Source: Pedobacter caeni
Lineage (GTDB): Bacteria > Bacteroidota > Bacteroidia > Sphingobacteriales > Sphingobacteriaceae
Direction of reading: 5' to 3'
Assembly (NCBI RefSeq): GCF_900129215.1
Contig: NZ_FQUQ01000001.1
Coordinates: 930,001 to 994,000 of the forward strand
DNA: 64,000 nt
Positions 1-8,747 of the stretch are shown here, one piece after another (position 1 is the first letter of the stretch; each line of letters starts with the position of its first letter). The translations under genes and the position numbers were made by a program. The notes beneath the pieces are model-generated. The model did no database searches. It saw only the letters and a list, made by a program, of their open reading frames with translations, and was not told the origin of the DNA.

Positions 1-347
1 GAAATCCTTTGAAAAGCCTGAGACAACCTGCGTTCATCAAAGGGTTTAGCTACAAAATCAAGCACTCCATATTCAAAAGCAGTGATGGCCTTTTCCGTAT
101 ATGCCGAAATAATGATGGTATGAAAAGATCCGGAGATCACCGATTTCAGCAACTCAAAACCATCTCTCCCATTTAAGTTCAGGTCCAGCAGCAAGACCTC
201 AATTTCATTGCTTTCAAGAAACAGCAATCCTTCTTCTACAGACTCGCAGATGGTGATGCCCTGCAATTGTGCGCCAAAGAAACTACGGCTCATCCGTTCA
301 ATTCTTCCCGCTATGCGGCCTTCATCTTCAACCACTAATATTCTCAT
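1..347 (-). CDS. LytTR-type response regulator, receiver domain (partial)
   Basis: Reading the minus strand from ATG at 347 gives 115 residues of a CheY-like receiver domain running off the left edge. It opens with MRILVVEDE (acidic pocket E7/D8/E9), has the phospho-acceptor at D55 in LLLDLNLNG, a conserved Ser in IISAY and Lys101 in the AKPF turn. The C-terminal output domain lies outside the window; pairing with a LytS-type kinase makes a LytTR DNA-binding domain the likely one (inference). Its ATG overlaps the TGA of the upstream kinase gene (ATGA, 344-347), so the two are translationally coupled and form a two-component pair. Confidence 0.9.
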   Translation of the reverse strand, partial: MRILVVEDEGRIAGRIERMSRSFFGAQLQGITICESVEEGLLFLESNEIEVLLLDLNLNGRDGFELLKSVISGSFHTIIISAYTEKAITAFEYGVLDFVAKPFDERRLSQAFQRI

Positions 348-2014
348 TCCGGTGTATAAATTTTGATTTCTGTTTGCCAGCCATTTGTTAAACTCCGGGA
401 ATCAAACTCCCAGCGCGTACCATAACTCTCCGTTAAACGTGCCTGAATGTACTGAAATCCCGTACCCGATGGGCTATCTTTTCTCATCGGTCTGTTTTTG
501 GCGGTAGTGGTTAAAGTATATTTCTTATACCCTTTGCCCCGCTCAAAGCTTAAATTAAAACGGATGATGCCGTCTTCAGGCGGAGCACTATGGGTAATCC
601 CATTTTCCAATGCGGTATGTATAATTGCCGGAGGGATCATATCGGATAGTTCAATGTTTGAACTGGTCCAATCGTAACGGATTTCTTTACGAAACTGCAT
701 CACCTTAAGGTGGACCTCACACAGCTCAATCTCCTTACTTACAGCAACTAATGTAGCATCCGAAATCTGGTTAAGGATGTCAAATTCTGCCGCCAGCGCC
801 TGAACAAAAAGTGCACCTTCCTTTGGCGATTCCTCCACCCAGTCTATCAGAGAGGTTAAGGTATTCTTGATAAAATGAGGCTGGATATGTTTCTTTAACA
901 ATTCCAGTTTTAACCGGGCAGACACCAGCAATGATGTTTGATGCGCCATTTCTACTTCCCTGGTCCTGATGGCCTGCAGGTACAGCATGCAAAGCACAAT
1001 AATTGTAAAACTGATAAACAGCCCAAAATCATAATACAGGAAGAAATTCCCGATAGCACTAAGGAGCAGTCCGGCCAGAACAATTCCTGCTCCCTTCTCT
1101 TTCTGAACAAGCGCATTGATCACTACCGCAAAGGAGGCAAACCACATCGCATAACTGAAATATATGGCTGTTAAATCGTATTCTCTGAAATGAGAAACAT
1201 AGATACAGAGCAATACCAGAAGCAATATCCCCATCAGGAAGCCTCTTCTTTTGAATGAAAACTGAATTGTAAAATATAAAGGTACCAATAGTGAAATGGC
1301 AAAAGTAAGCCAGCCGATGGTCTCCAGTCTCAAATAAAAACGGGTATATGGAATCGCAATGTAGAATTTGATGTACTCGACAATCAATAAGGCAAAAAAC
1401 AGAAAGCAGGTTATACAACAGATCAGTATCGCATACTCCTTGCGGTTGCTGTTGATGAACAGGAAGAAATAATATACCGCAGCAATCAGAAATGCACCTG
1501 CCATCAGGTTCATAAAAGACATGATGATCAACGGCTCCTGCAAAATGCTGCTATAGCTTTGAATTCTTAGCCCCAAGCGGCGCTGCGTATGCTGTTCATA
1601 AGATTGTGAAGTCCTTAATGCCAGCAAATGACTCCCATTTGTGGCCAGGGAGTCCGGGATCAGAAAACAAGTGGTTACGATACCAGGCAACTCCGCGGTT
1701 GACCCGCTTACTTTTCCATTTTCTCCGATTTTATGGCCATCCCAGAACACCTCGAAAGCACCGAAATTATGAATCAGTATCCCTAAATGTTCTGTAGTCG
1801 CAGATCTGTTCAGGGATATATCTGTCCTCAGCCAAAAAACCTGTGTTCCCGTTTGTCCGCGTTCCTGGTTCCATCCCTTCAAGCTGAGCCCTTTTCCGGC
1901 CCAGGCCGGATCATCACCTTGCTTATAAGCCGGCTCAGAGAACTCATAAGTTACCTTGTTTTTACAAGAGCATAAGACCAGAAGAAGCGCTATCAATATC
2001 GGGAATCGGAACAT
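344..2014 (-). CDS. LytS-family membrane sensor histidine kinase with 7TM/DISM-like sensor
   Basis: 556 residues. The N-terminus has a lipobox-like LCSC (about residue 17). A periplasmic beta-rich region (about 25-160) resembles 7TMR-DISM extracellular domains. A run of hydrophobic segments (about 163-350) is the 7TM block. The cytoplasmic His_kinase domain has its phospho-acceptor at H380 in the motif IQPHFIKNTL. An N-box-like ALENGITHS near 470 and a glycine-rich SGTGFQ near 525 form the ATPase region, though the N-box is somewhat degenerate. It probably phosphorylates the response regulator encoded immediately downstream with a 4-bp overlap. The ligand is unknown; DISM domains in this family often sense carbohydrates or other small ligands. 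The divergent TonB-dependent receptor could be a target, but nothing in the sequence proves it. Confidence 0.88.
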   Translation of the reverse strand: MFRFPILIALLLVLCSCKNKVTYEFSEPAYKQGDDPAWAGKGLSLKGWNQERGQTGTQVFWLRTDISLNRSATTEHLGILIHNFGAFEVFWDGHKIGENGKVSGSTAELPGIVTTCFLIPDSLATNGSHLLALRTSQSYEQHTQRRLGLRIQSYSSILQEPLIIMSFMNLMAGAFLIAAVYYFFLFINSNRKEYAILICCITCFLFFALLIVEYIKFYIAIPYTRFYLRLETIGWLTFAISLLVPLYFTIQFSFKRRGFLMGILLLVLLCIYVSHFREYDLTAIYFSYAMWFASFAVVINALVQKEKGAGIVLAGLLLSAIGNFFLYYDFGLFISFTIIVLCMLYLQAIRTREVEMAHQTSLLVSARLKLELLKKHIQPHFIKNTLTSLIDWVEESPKEGALFVQALAAEFDILNQISDATLVAVSKEIELCEVHLKVMQFRKEIRYDWTSSNIELSDMIPPAIIHTALENGITHSAPPEDGIIRFNLSFERGKGYKKYTLTTTAKNRPMRKDSPSGTGFQYIQARLTESYGTRWEFDSRSLTNGWQTEIKIYTPE

Positions 2015-2140
2015 GTGGTAAAGTTAAGATGAATATAAGAGAGAAAAGTGTATTACGCAAGGCCATAGAGCAGTTCACATGTTTTCTCCTGAAATAAAGC
2101 CTTCTGGACATTAATCTTGCAGCATATATCAGATCACATC

Positions 2141-4624
2141 ATGAAAACACGACTCTTTCTGCTCTTTGCAATTCTTTGTTTCAAGGCCACTGCACAGCAG
2201 CCATCTTCTAAACAGCAGGAAACTCCCAGACAGCAGCCTTCCTCCCAACAACAACTATCTCCTAAAGCGCAATTATCTGCCGGAAAAAATAAGGGGATCA
2301 TCACGGGCCGGTTAACCGATCAGCACAGTAAAGTCCCCATAGCCTATGTAACCATCTCCATTAAAGACCAGACTGCCCAATCTGTTGCCGCCGCTATGAC
2401 CAATGAAAAAGGCTCATTTAAAATTGACGATCTCCCATTTGGTACTTTTAATGTAGAATTCAGGTTTATGGGCTATCAGCCATTGATAAAATCCATCACG
2501 CTCAGTGCCACCGAAAGCACCGCAGAGCTTGGCACCTTGTCTCTGCAGGAAGACAAAAACCTGTTAAAGGAAGTAACGATCAACAGCGAAAAATCAATAC
2601 TCAGTTTAAAGCTGGATAAAAAAGTATTTGAAGTTGGAAAAGACATTTTATTGCAAAGCGGCTCTCTTACTGAACTGCTCAACAGTGTGCCCTCCGTTTC
2701 GGTAAGCCCATCGGGAGTCCTGAGCCTCAGAGGAAACAGCAATGTCTTTGTGCTCATTAACGGCCGCCGTTCCGGACTTACACAAAGCAGCGCACTCGAG
2801 CAAATTCCTGCCGATCATATCGAAAGGATTGAGGTCATCACCAACCCCTCTTCCAGGTATGACGCTGCAGGTTCTGCGGGGATCATCAATATCATTCTGA
2901 AGAAAAACAAGAATAGCGGGTTTAGCGGACAGGTAAGGCTCGTTGCTGGTCTGCCTAACGATTCCAGGGTTGTCCCAAGTCTCAATTACAAGTCAGACAA
3001 GGTTAATCTGTTCTCCACTTATGGATTTAGAAATACCGATTACAATGGCCTCTATCATACTCAACAAACCGTCACAGACAAAGGAATCACTGGCAATGGG
3101 TTACCCACCTATATGAATCAGGTACAGCACGAGGACCGTCATGATGATGGAAACTTATTCTACATTGGAGCCGATTATTTCATCAATGCACAGCATACCA
3201 TTACCGCTGCTTTTCTTAGAAATGCAACCAAAGATCACGACAAAACAGCTTTAAATTATGATTACAGTGGTTCAGCCTCTACAGACAGTACCATCCTGCG
3301 CAAAGGAGAATCTAAAGAGTCCAGAAATTACAACCAGCTGGAATTTAACTATACCAGAACTTTTAAAGATCCCGGGAAAAAACTGACGGCAGACATGCAG
3401 TACGATTTCTGGAACAGCGATAAAAACTGGAACCTGAGTACCACCAGGTTGTCGCCAGTAGTAACGGAAAGAGCTCCGATCAGAACCGGATCTATAGGTT
3501 CAAGTAAAGATTTCCTTGTGCAAACTGATCTCGTGCAACCACTAAACACCAGGTCAAATCTCGAACTGGGATTGAAACTGGAAAACAGACTAGTCAGCAC
3601 CGACTTTAAAGCAGAGCAACAACTGCAGGATTCATGGCAGATCATAGATCACATCGACAACAAAATGGATTATAGTGAACTGATTGGAAGTGCTTATACC
3701 CAGTTTAACAGTAAAATCAAGAAGTTCTCTTATTTGTTAGGCTTACGTGCCGAAGCCACAAAGATCAGGATCGAAGATCTCGGAGAGCTCTTTAACAGGA
3801 AAAAAGATTACCTGCGCTTATTTCCAACCTTTCATACCAGCTATGAGTTTGAAGCAGGTTCTGCTTTACAGTTTAGCTACAGCAAACGCATCAACCGGCC
3901 TTCCCTCAACCTTTTGTACCCCTTTAACGAACTCACAGATTTCAATGCTCAGTTTGTGGGTAATCCAGACCTGAATCCATCCTATGCAAATGTGTTTGAA
4001 CTCAGCTTCTTAAAAAAATGGGGAACATTCACCTTCAATCCTTCTCTCTACTACCAATACATCAAAAGCCCGATACAAGACTATACCTATAGAAATTCCA
4101 ATGGCATTTTTATCAGCTCAGCCGTCAACATAGACCAGGAAGTAAGACGGGGTGTGGAATTGAGCATCTTGTTTAATCCCCTTAAAATGCTGTCACTAAA
4201 TATGGAATTGAATGTCTATCAATTTGAACAAGCCGGAGCATTTGGTACCCAGGATTTTAATTTCTCCGGTGGAGCCTCTACTGCCCGTCTGGCTGCACAG
4301 GTAAAGCTTCCTGCACAGTTTGGATTGCAAGGGCGATACAATTTCAGCGGAGCACAAAGCAATGCGCAAAGCCGTACAAATGCGATTCATTTCGTGGATC
4401 TTGGTTTAAGCAAAAGCTTGCTGAAGAATAAAGCGACATTGGTTTTAGATGGGACAAACATTCTAAACAGCAGGAAAACAAACACCTTAACCAGAGGGGA
4501 GAATTATGTATTAAACCAGATCAGTCGCCGGGATGCATCCAGATACCGGCTAAGTTTTGTCTACCGCTTTAATGGGAAGGAAAACCAATCTGTACGCCAG
4601 GCAAAAACCGGAAACAGGAACTAA
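2141..4624 (+). CDS. TonB-dependent outer-membrane receptor with carboxypeptidase-regulatory-like N-terminal domain
   Basis: 827 residues from ATG 2141, which starts a proper signal peptide (MKTRLFLLFAILCFKATAQQ). An in-frame ATG at 2117 would add eight hydrophilic residues, and a TAnnTTTG-like box (TAATCTTG, 2112-2119) overlaps it, so 2141 is preferred. After a Gln/Ser-rich linker comes a CarboxypepD_reg-like beta-sandwich (about 45-135, starting GIITGRLTDQHSKVPIAYV), a plug domain (about 140-250, with VFVLINGRRSGL and IERIEVITNPSSRYDAAGSAGIIN split around 200-250) and a 22-strand-type barrel of the OMP_b-brl_3 class. This architecture fits Bacteroidota receptors not paired with SusD. The substrate cannot be read from sequence. 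The last codons and the stop lie inside a 24-bp tandem repeat. Confidence 0.9.
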   Translation: MKTRLFLLFAILCFKATAQQPSSKQQETPRQQPSSQQQLSPKAQLSAGKNKGIITGRLTDQHSKVPIAYVTISIKDQTAQSVAAAMTNEKGSFKIDDLPFGTFNVEFRFMGYQPLIKSITLSATESTAELGTLSLQEDKNLLKEVTINSEKSILSLKLDKKVFEVGKDILLQSGSLTELLNSVPSVSVSPSGVLSLRGNSNVFVLINGRRSGLTQSSALEQIPADHIERIEVITNPSSRYDAAGSAGIINIILKKNKNSGFSGQVRLVAGLPNDSRVVPSLNYKSDKVNLFSTYGFRNTDYNGLYHTQQTVTDKGITGNGLPTYMNQVQHEDRHDDGNLFYIGADYFINAQHTITAAFLRNATKDHDKTALNYDYSGSASTDSTILRKGESKESRNYNQLEFNYTRTFKDPGKKLTADMQYDFWNSDKNWNLSTTRLSPVVTERAPIRTGSIGSSKDFLVQTDLVQPLNTRSNLELGLKLENRLVSTDFKAEQQLQDSWQIIDHIDNKMDYSELIGSAYTQFNSKIKKFSYLLGLRAEATKIRIEDLGELFNRKKDYLRLFPTFHTSYEFEAGSALQFSYSKRINRPSLNLLYPFNELTDFNAQFVGNPDLNPSYANVFELSFLKKWGTFTFNPSLYYQYIKSPIQDYTYRNSNGIFISSAVNIDQEVRRGVELSILFNPLKMLSLNMELNVYQFEQAGAFGTQDFNFSGGASTARLAAQVKLPAQFGLQGRYNFSGAQSNAQSRTNAIHFVDLGLSKSLLKNKATLVLDGTNILNSRKTNTLTRGENYVLNQISRRDASRYRLSFVYRFNGKENQSVRQAKTGNRN

Positions 4625-4672
4625 GCTACAATCGGAAACCGGAACTAAGCAAAGACCGGAAACTGCAATTTG
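4601..4672 (+). repeat. Three degenerate 24-bp tandem repeats spanning a stop codon
   Basis: Units 4601-4624, 4625-4648 and 4649-4672 share the core aaaccGGAAac and, in the first two, the end ggaactaa. The first unit encodes the last residues and stop of the TonB receptor. The 24-bp period is in frame, so the second unit repeats the same TAA in frame. Similar post-stop repeats occur elsewhere in the window. Confidence 0.7.
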
Positions 4673-4680
4673 ATACCTTC

Positions 4681-4719
4681 AAACTATTGGGAGCTGATCC
4701 CAGGCCCAATAGTTTTTTT
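4681..4719. terminator. Bidirectional intrinsic terminator
   Basis: Perfect 11-bp inverted repeat aaactattggg (4681-4691) / cccaatagttt (4705-4715) followed by a T run to 4719. It sits between convergent genes (TonB receptor and MFS transporter) and can serve both. Confidence 0.85.
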
Positions 4720-4727
4720 GGCAACAG

Positions 4728-5966
4728 CTACCGGTTTTCGATGGCCTCCTGTAATTTTCTTTGCCTGGCCTTACGGAGAAAGCGGAAAAGCAGTAAGCCA
4801 ATCAGCAGGGTAATGATCCCTTGTATCAGTACGGTATCAGGTGTTCCGATCAATTGAGACATCGTTCCAATCAGCAGTCCCCCTAAAGGTTGCATTCCAA
4901 AAAATGCCATGGCATAAAAACTGATCACCCTTCCCCTCATGGCCGGATCTACGGTAGTTTGAATGAGGGTATTACTGATGGTAATCTGCGACATCATCCC
5001 GAAACCAGACACTGCTGCAAAGATCAGCGCAACCGGATAATAAGTGCTGTGTGAAAATAAGACCAGACCGGCGCCAAATATCAGGGTGCTGATGGCCAGA
5101 ATTCGCCTCAGGTTTCTGCCGGGTTTCAGAGAAGCCAGAAAGATTGCACCAGAAAAGGCACCCAGTCCGATCACACTGTCGATCACTCCAAACGTAGAGG
5201 CCGTGCCTTTAAAAATGTCTTTCGCATATACCGGGATCAGCGTGCTGAATGGCAGCACAAACAGGCTGATCAATGCCAGCATAATGAGCACATAAGAGAT
5301 AGCAGGTGTTTTTCTGATGTATTGAAAGCCTTCTTTAAGTTCTCCAAAAATATTCTTTGGATGAGGCGTTGCTATAAATTTAGGCAACCTCATCATTAAT
5401 AAGGAGCCGATTACTGCGATAAAACTGAAAGCATTTAACCCAAAACAAATGTCTTCTCCAAATTTCTCCAGAGCCAGTCCGGCCAGCCCGGGCCCGATCA
5501 GCCGGGAAAGGTTCACCATAGAAGAATTCAGCGCCAGTGCATTGGGCAGATCAGCTTTATTTTCTACCATTTCATAAACCAAAGATTGCCTTGCCGGTAC
5601 ATCAAAAGCATTAATAATGCCCAGCATGGCGCTTAAAGCGATAATCTCCCAAACGGAATAGTCCTTAAAGAAAATCAACAAAGTCATCAGTACCGCCTGC
5701 ACCATTGAAGCCACCTGGGTGAGCAACAAGAGCTTATAACGGTTATATCGGTCGGCCGCCACCCCACCGAGAAAAGAAAATACAAAGGATGGAAACAAGC
5801 TGGCAAAGAGCGTCATTCCAAGCATAAAGTTAGAATGGGTTTTCTCATATATCACCCAGCTGACCGCGGTTTTTTGCATCCAGGTCCCAATCAGGGACAC
5901 AGATTGTCCGGTAAAATATAATCGGTAGTTGCGGCTCTTAAATGCATTGAAAGTACTTATATCCAT
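4728..5966 (-). CDS. MFS transporter, EntS/MFS_3-like exporter
   Basis: 412 residues with about 12 hydrophobic segments. It starts MDISTFNAFKSRNYRLYFTG, the typical opening of MFS_3 family exporters (EntS-like), followed by a GVAADRYNRYK motif-A loop between TM2 and TM3 and a long central loop near 195-215. Members of this family efflux siderophores, macrolides or other small molecules; the substrate here is not known. It is transcribed alone and shares a bidirectional terminator with the convergent receptor gene. Its promoter would lie in the 197-bp divergent region up to 6163. Confidence 0.85.
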   Translation of the reverse strand: MDISTFNAFKSRNYRLYFTGQSVSLIGTWMQKTAVSWVIYEKTHSNFMLGMTLFASLFPSFVFSFLGGVAADRYNRYKLLLLTQVASMVQAVLMTLLIFFKDYSVWEIIALSAMLGIINAFDVPARQSLVYEMVENKADLPNALALNSSMVNLSRLIGPGLAGLALEKFGEDICFGLNAFSFIAVIGSLLMMRLPKFIATPHPKNIFGELKEGFQYIRKTPAISYVLIMLALISLFVLPFSTLIPVYAKDIFKGTASTFGVIDSVIGLGAFSGAIFLASLKPGRNLRRILAISTLIFGAGLVLFSHSTYYPVALIFAAVSGFGMMSQITISNTLIQTTVDPAMRGRVISFYAMAFFGMQPLGGLLIGTMSQLIGTPDTVLIQGIITLLIGLLLFRFLRKARQRKLQEAIENR

Positions 5967-6163
5967 AATTATTTGTCCCTGAAGGACCGAAAGAATTCAT
6001 ATAAAGGCGGAACAAAAATCGTCGCAGAAATTGAGCCAGAATCCCATGTTTGGGAAAGATCATGAAATTATTACCTCACCTGGCCGGAAGGTTTCAATCT
6101 GAGAAATTAATTGTCATGCGATGGAATAAAATGTAGCTTTACCATGCCCGTTAAAAACCGATA

Positions 6164-7294
6164 ATGTCTGTAAAAAAAAGCGTCATGACTGATATTCCGA
6201 ATCTTCAACTTCTATTTGAAGAAATAAAGAAAGCCTACCAAAGTATAAAAGAGGAAACTGAAAGCAAGGTCGCGTCCTGGTTCTGGGCTGCAGATATGCT
6301 ACATAGCCTTGAACCATTCTATTTCGAAGAAAACCGGTATAAAAAGGCTAAACAACTAATAGAAGAACCAGCCGACAAAAGCAACAAATACCATTACGGC
6401 CTGAATCACTTAAACGAAGTGATTGCGATCCGGCAATACACCGGGCTGAAAAGAGAAGTCTATTATGAGACTTTTTACCTTAGAGAAAGCGACAAAATTG
6501 AAACTTATCATTTTGATTATTGGGAAGACAAAAAACTACACAATATAGCGGTATACCATTATCATGATACGCAGTTAATGCGTCATGTCCAGATCGCAGA
6601 AGATAGCTGGCATACCTATGACTATCACTATGAACAGGATAAACTTACCAAAAAGCTGATGAAGACCGCTCCCCAGGGTGATTATATCCCTGACGACAGG
6701 ACCTTCGAATATGAATATGATCAGTTTGGCATCTTAACCGGTATTAAAGAAGGAACACATTTTTACTATAAAAAAGCAGATAAAAAAATCACATTCCCAC
6801 AACTGACAGATCTCGTTACAGAAAAGCTGTTCGAACTGATCAGAAAGAACCTCCTGGAGCTTAAACCACGGGATGAATTGTTTTGCATTTACCTCAATTA
6901 CGGAAATGAAGACCTCTTCCCTCCTTCGCTTGCGATGGGAACTGAAGAAGAGCGTAAAAAATGGTCCGCTGAACATGGTAAACGAGCCAAATGGGTAGTA
7001 TGGAGCCCTGCAGATTACCGCATAAACCACGAATTGGAAATGGATCAGGAAAGCAGCAATCTCTTCGAATTGTACAATCAGGAAACGGAAATGCAGCACA
7101 AACACAGCAGTGCTAAAAAGGCAATTGTCGAAGTCGCCCTGAGATTGAAAGCACAGCTCCCGGAGTTTAAGTTACATCAGACCTCAGATTTTGTGGTCCT
7201 TGCTGCAGACTATGAAATGGCAGACCTGAAGAAAAACTTTAAACTCATCAACCCTGAGTTATTTGAACAATTCAAAAACGACCTTCTCTTATGA
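6164..7294 (+). CDS. Hypothetical soluble protein, first of a three-gene cluster
   Basis: 376 residues, no signal peptide or membrane segment, rich in Lys, Glu and Tyr. A middle part (about 100-205) is dominated by alternating aromatic and charged residues with Tyr-rich strands such as FEYEYDQFGILTGI, suggesting a repetitive beta-structure reminiscent of YD-type repeats. The C-terminal third is predicted helical. I do not recognise the family. The start could also be the in-frame ATG at 6185. It overlaps the next gene by ATGA (7291-7294), so the two are co-translated. The size, solubility and neighbours resemble immunity-type accessory genes in Bacteroidota, but that is only a contextual guess. 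Confidence 0.75.
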   Translation: MSVKKSVMTDIPNLQLLFEEIKKAYQSIKEETESKVASWFWAADMLHSLEPFYFEENRYKKAKQLIEEPADKSNKYHYGLNHLNEVIAIRQYTGLKREVYYETFYLRESDKIETYHFDYWEDKKLHNIAVYHYHDTQLMRHVQIAEDSWHTYDYHYEQDKLTKKLMKTAPQGDYIPDDRTFEYEYDQFGILTGIKEGTHFYYKKADKKITFPQLTDLVTEKLFELIRKNLLELKPRDELFCIYLNYGNEDLFPPSLAMGTEEERKKWSAEHGKRAKWVVWSPADYRINHELEMDQESSNLFELYNQETEMQHKHSSAKKAIVEVALRLKAQLPEFKLHQTSDFVVLAADYEMADLKKNFKLINPELFEQFKNDLLL

Positions 7295-7818
7295 TCAAAA
7301 AGTTCGACACCATTGCTCATCTCGCCAGTGGCACTTTAAAACAGCAAGATGCTTATCATACACTTGAAACACACAAGGTATTGGAAAAGTTAAACAGCTT
7401 CGATCCGATTCTTGCAGGAACAGTGCCCATTGATATTGCAATCGCGGATAGTGACCTGGATGTGATCTGCTGCTATGATGATCCACAACATTTCAGAAAT
7501 CAGTTGCACCATCATTTCTCCGGATATCCGGGATTCGCTTTGCGGGAAGTAAGCCTGAACGCAATTCCTTCTGTTATTGCCAATTTCAACATCAACAACT
7601 GGCCTGTAGAAGTTTTCGGTCAGGCTATCCCCAGCAGGAAGCAAAACGCGTACCTCCATATGATTGCAGAGTATCATTTGCTCATGATCAAAGGAGAACA
7701 ATTCAAAACACTGATCGTTGAATTGAAAGAACAGGGAATGAAAACAGAGCCGGCATTTGCTAAAGCTTTATGCATCGAAGGCGATCCCTACGAGGAACTA
7801 TTAAAGTTAAAGCTATGA
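7291..7818 (+). CDS. DUF4269 family protein (nucleotidyltransferase-like)
   Basis: 175 residues matching the DUF4269 pattern: an N-terminal helix, then AGTVPIDIAIADSDLDVIC (about residues 42-60), whose G-T and D-S-D-L-D elements resemble a degenerate nucleotidyltransferase fold, and the family-typical QNAYLHMIAEYHLL near 117-130. No biochemical function is established for the family as far as I know. The start overlaps the upstream stop (ATGA), indicating one transcript. A small nucleotidyltransferase-like gene can belong to an MNT/HEPN toxin-antitoxin module, but no HEPN-like partner is recognisable next to it. Confidence 0.8.
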   Translation: MIKKFDTIAHLASGTLKQQDAYHTLETHKVLEKLNSFDPILAGTVPIDIAIADSDLDVICCYDDPQHFRNQLHHHFSGYPGFALREVSLNAIPSVIANFNINNWPVEVFGQAIPSRKQNAYLHMIAEYHLLMIKGEQFKTLIVELKEQGMKTEPAFAKALCIEGDPYEELLKLKL

Positions 7819-7876
7819 ACCACGTTAAAACCATGAACTAAGGTTAAAATCAGGAACCAGAATTGAAACCATGAAC
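7815..7876 (+). repeat. Degenerate 18-19-bp tandem repeat bridging stop and start codons
   Basis: Units start at 7815, 7833 and 7852, with a fourth ATGAAC at 7871. They have the form atgaac(c/t)a...gttaaaaycc. The upstream stop (TGA 7816-7818) and the downstream start (ATG 7871) both lie inside the repeated hexamer ATGAAC. Confidence 0.65.
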
Positions 7877-8740
7877 TTCTACAAATTCAAAAACAAACAA
7901 ATGCCCTGGGGCGACTATGGCAACACTTTGCTTGTCGGATACGCCTTTCATAACGATGATCAAACGCAAATCCTGGTGGAACGGACCGGACCATTCGTAC
8001 CTCCCGTTTACAATTGGGGAAGAATGCTTTTAATCTCAGACAGCTTAAAACAAGTATTGGAAACAACAGATTTGAAAGGCTTTACTTTTCAAAAAACGGT
8101 TTTTAAGAAAATTGTCAATATAGACTGGACAAACTGGGATTTAAATGCAGCTGATCCAAAATCTTACCCTGCTGGTGGCGAACCGGAAAACTATATCCTC
8201 AGCCGGAAACATCATCCTGAAACCGCAGATCTGATGGAAGCCATCTGGTGTCTGGAACTGGATGATCAGACGTTAACAGGGAGGCAAAAAGATACATCCG
8301 GTAAAACCAATCTTTTCCTAATTGAGAACTCATGGACAGGAAATGATATTTTCATCACTAAAGGAGCGGGATATATTTACTTTTCGGAGAAGGCTAAAAC
8401 CTGGTTCGAAGCGAATGGCAATGGCTTCGCAAACTTTGAGCCCTTCCAGTCAAAGGTGGCAACTCCTGAAGAAATAGAGATCGCTAATGAATACATCAAA
8501 CCAATACCACAAAAAGTTGATCCTTTTGCTCATCTGACCCCTAAAGACTGGAAAACCTATCAAAAGCTGATCGCTCAGGCCAATAAATTCATCCTCAAAT
8601 CTAAAAATGATCAAACAGAAAAAGCAAAACTGCTCAGCCTGAAAAAAGCCATCGAAAGTTTCAAAAGCGCCCAACAAATCCGGCCATTGGGCAAAAAGGA
8701 ACAGCAACAGCTTGATCAGCTTTCCGCCTCGTCAGGATAA
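7871..8740 (+). CDS. Hypothetical soluble protein, possible immunity-type (DUF1629/Imm11-like) fold
   Basis: 289 residues, no signal peptide. The segment MLLISDSLKQVLETTDLKGF (about 57-76), followed by FQKTVFKK, resembles the central strand-helix motif of DUF1629/Imm11-type immunity proteins. This is a weak match by eye and not a family assignment. A second block carries FFEANGNGFANF-like text near 177-190. The C-terminal 90 residues are Lys/Gln-rich helices. It follows the DUF4269 gene by 52 bp of tandem repeat and converges on the CocE hydrolase only 7 bp away. Its function is unknown. Confidence 0.7.
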   Translation: MNFYKFKNKQMPWGDYGNTLLVGYAFHNDDQTQILVERTGPFVPPVYNWGRMLLISDSLKQVLETTDLKGFTFQKTVFKKIVNIDWTNWDLNAADPKSYPAGGEPENYILSRKHHPETADLMEAIWCLELDDQTLTGRQKDTSGKTNLFLIENSWTGNDIFITKGAGYIYFSEKAKTWFEANGNGFANFEPFQSKVATPEEIEIANEYIKPIPQKVDPFAHLTPKDWKTYQKLIAQANKFILKSKNDQTEKAKLLSLKKAIESFKSAQQIRPLGKKEQQQLDQLSASSG

Positions 8741-8747
8741 CAAAGAA

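Noticed and set aside
1059..1418. Long ORFs antisense to or overlapping the 7TM kinase
   Set aside because: Shadows of a gene with strong domain evidence; they lack motifs and sensible starts.
7291..7818. DUF4269 gene as the antitoxin of an MNT/HEPN toxin-antitoxin pair
   Set aside because: Neither neighbour shows a HEPN signature such as RxxxxH, and the three genes are larger than typical pairs.
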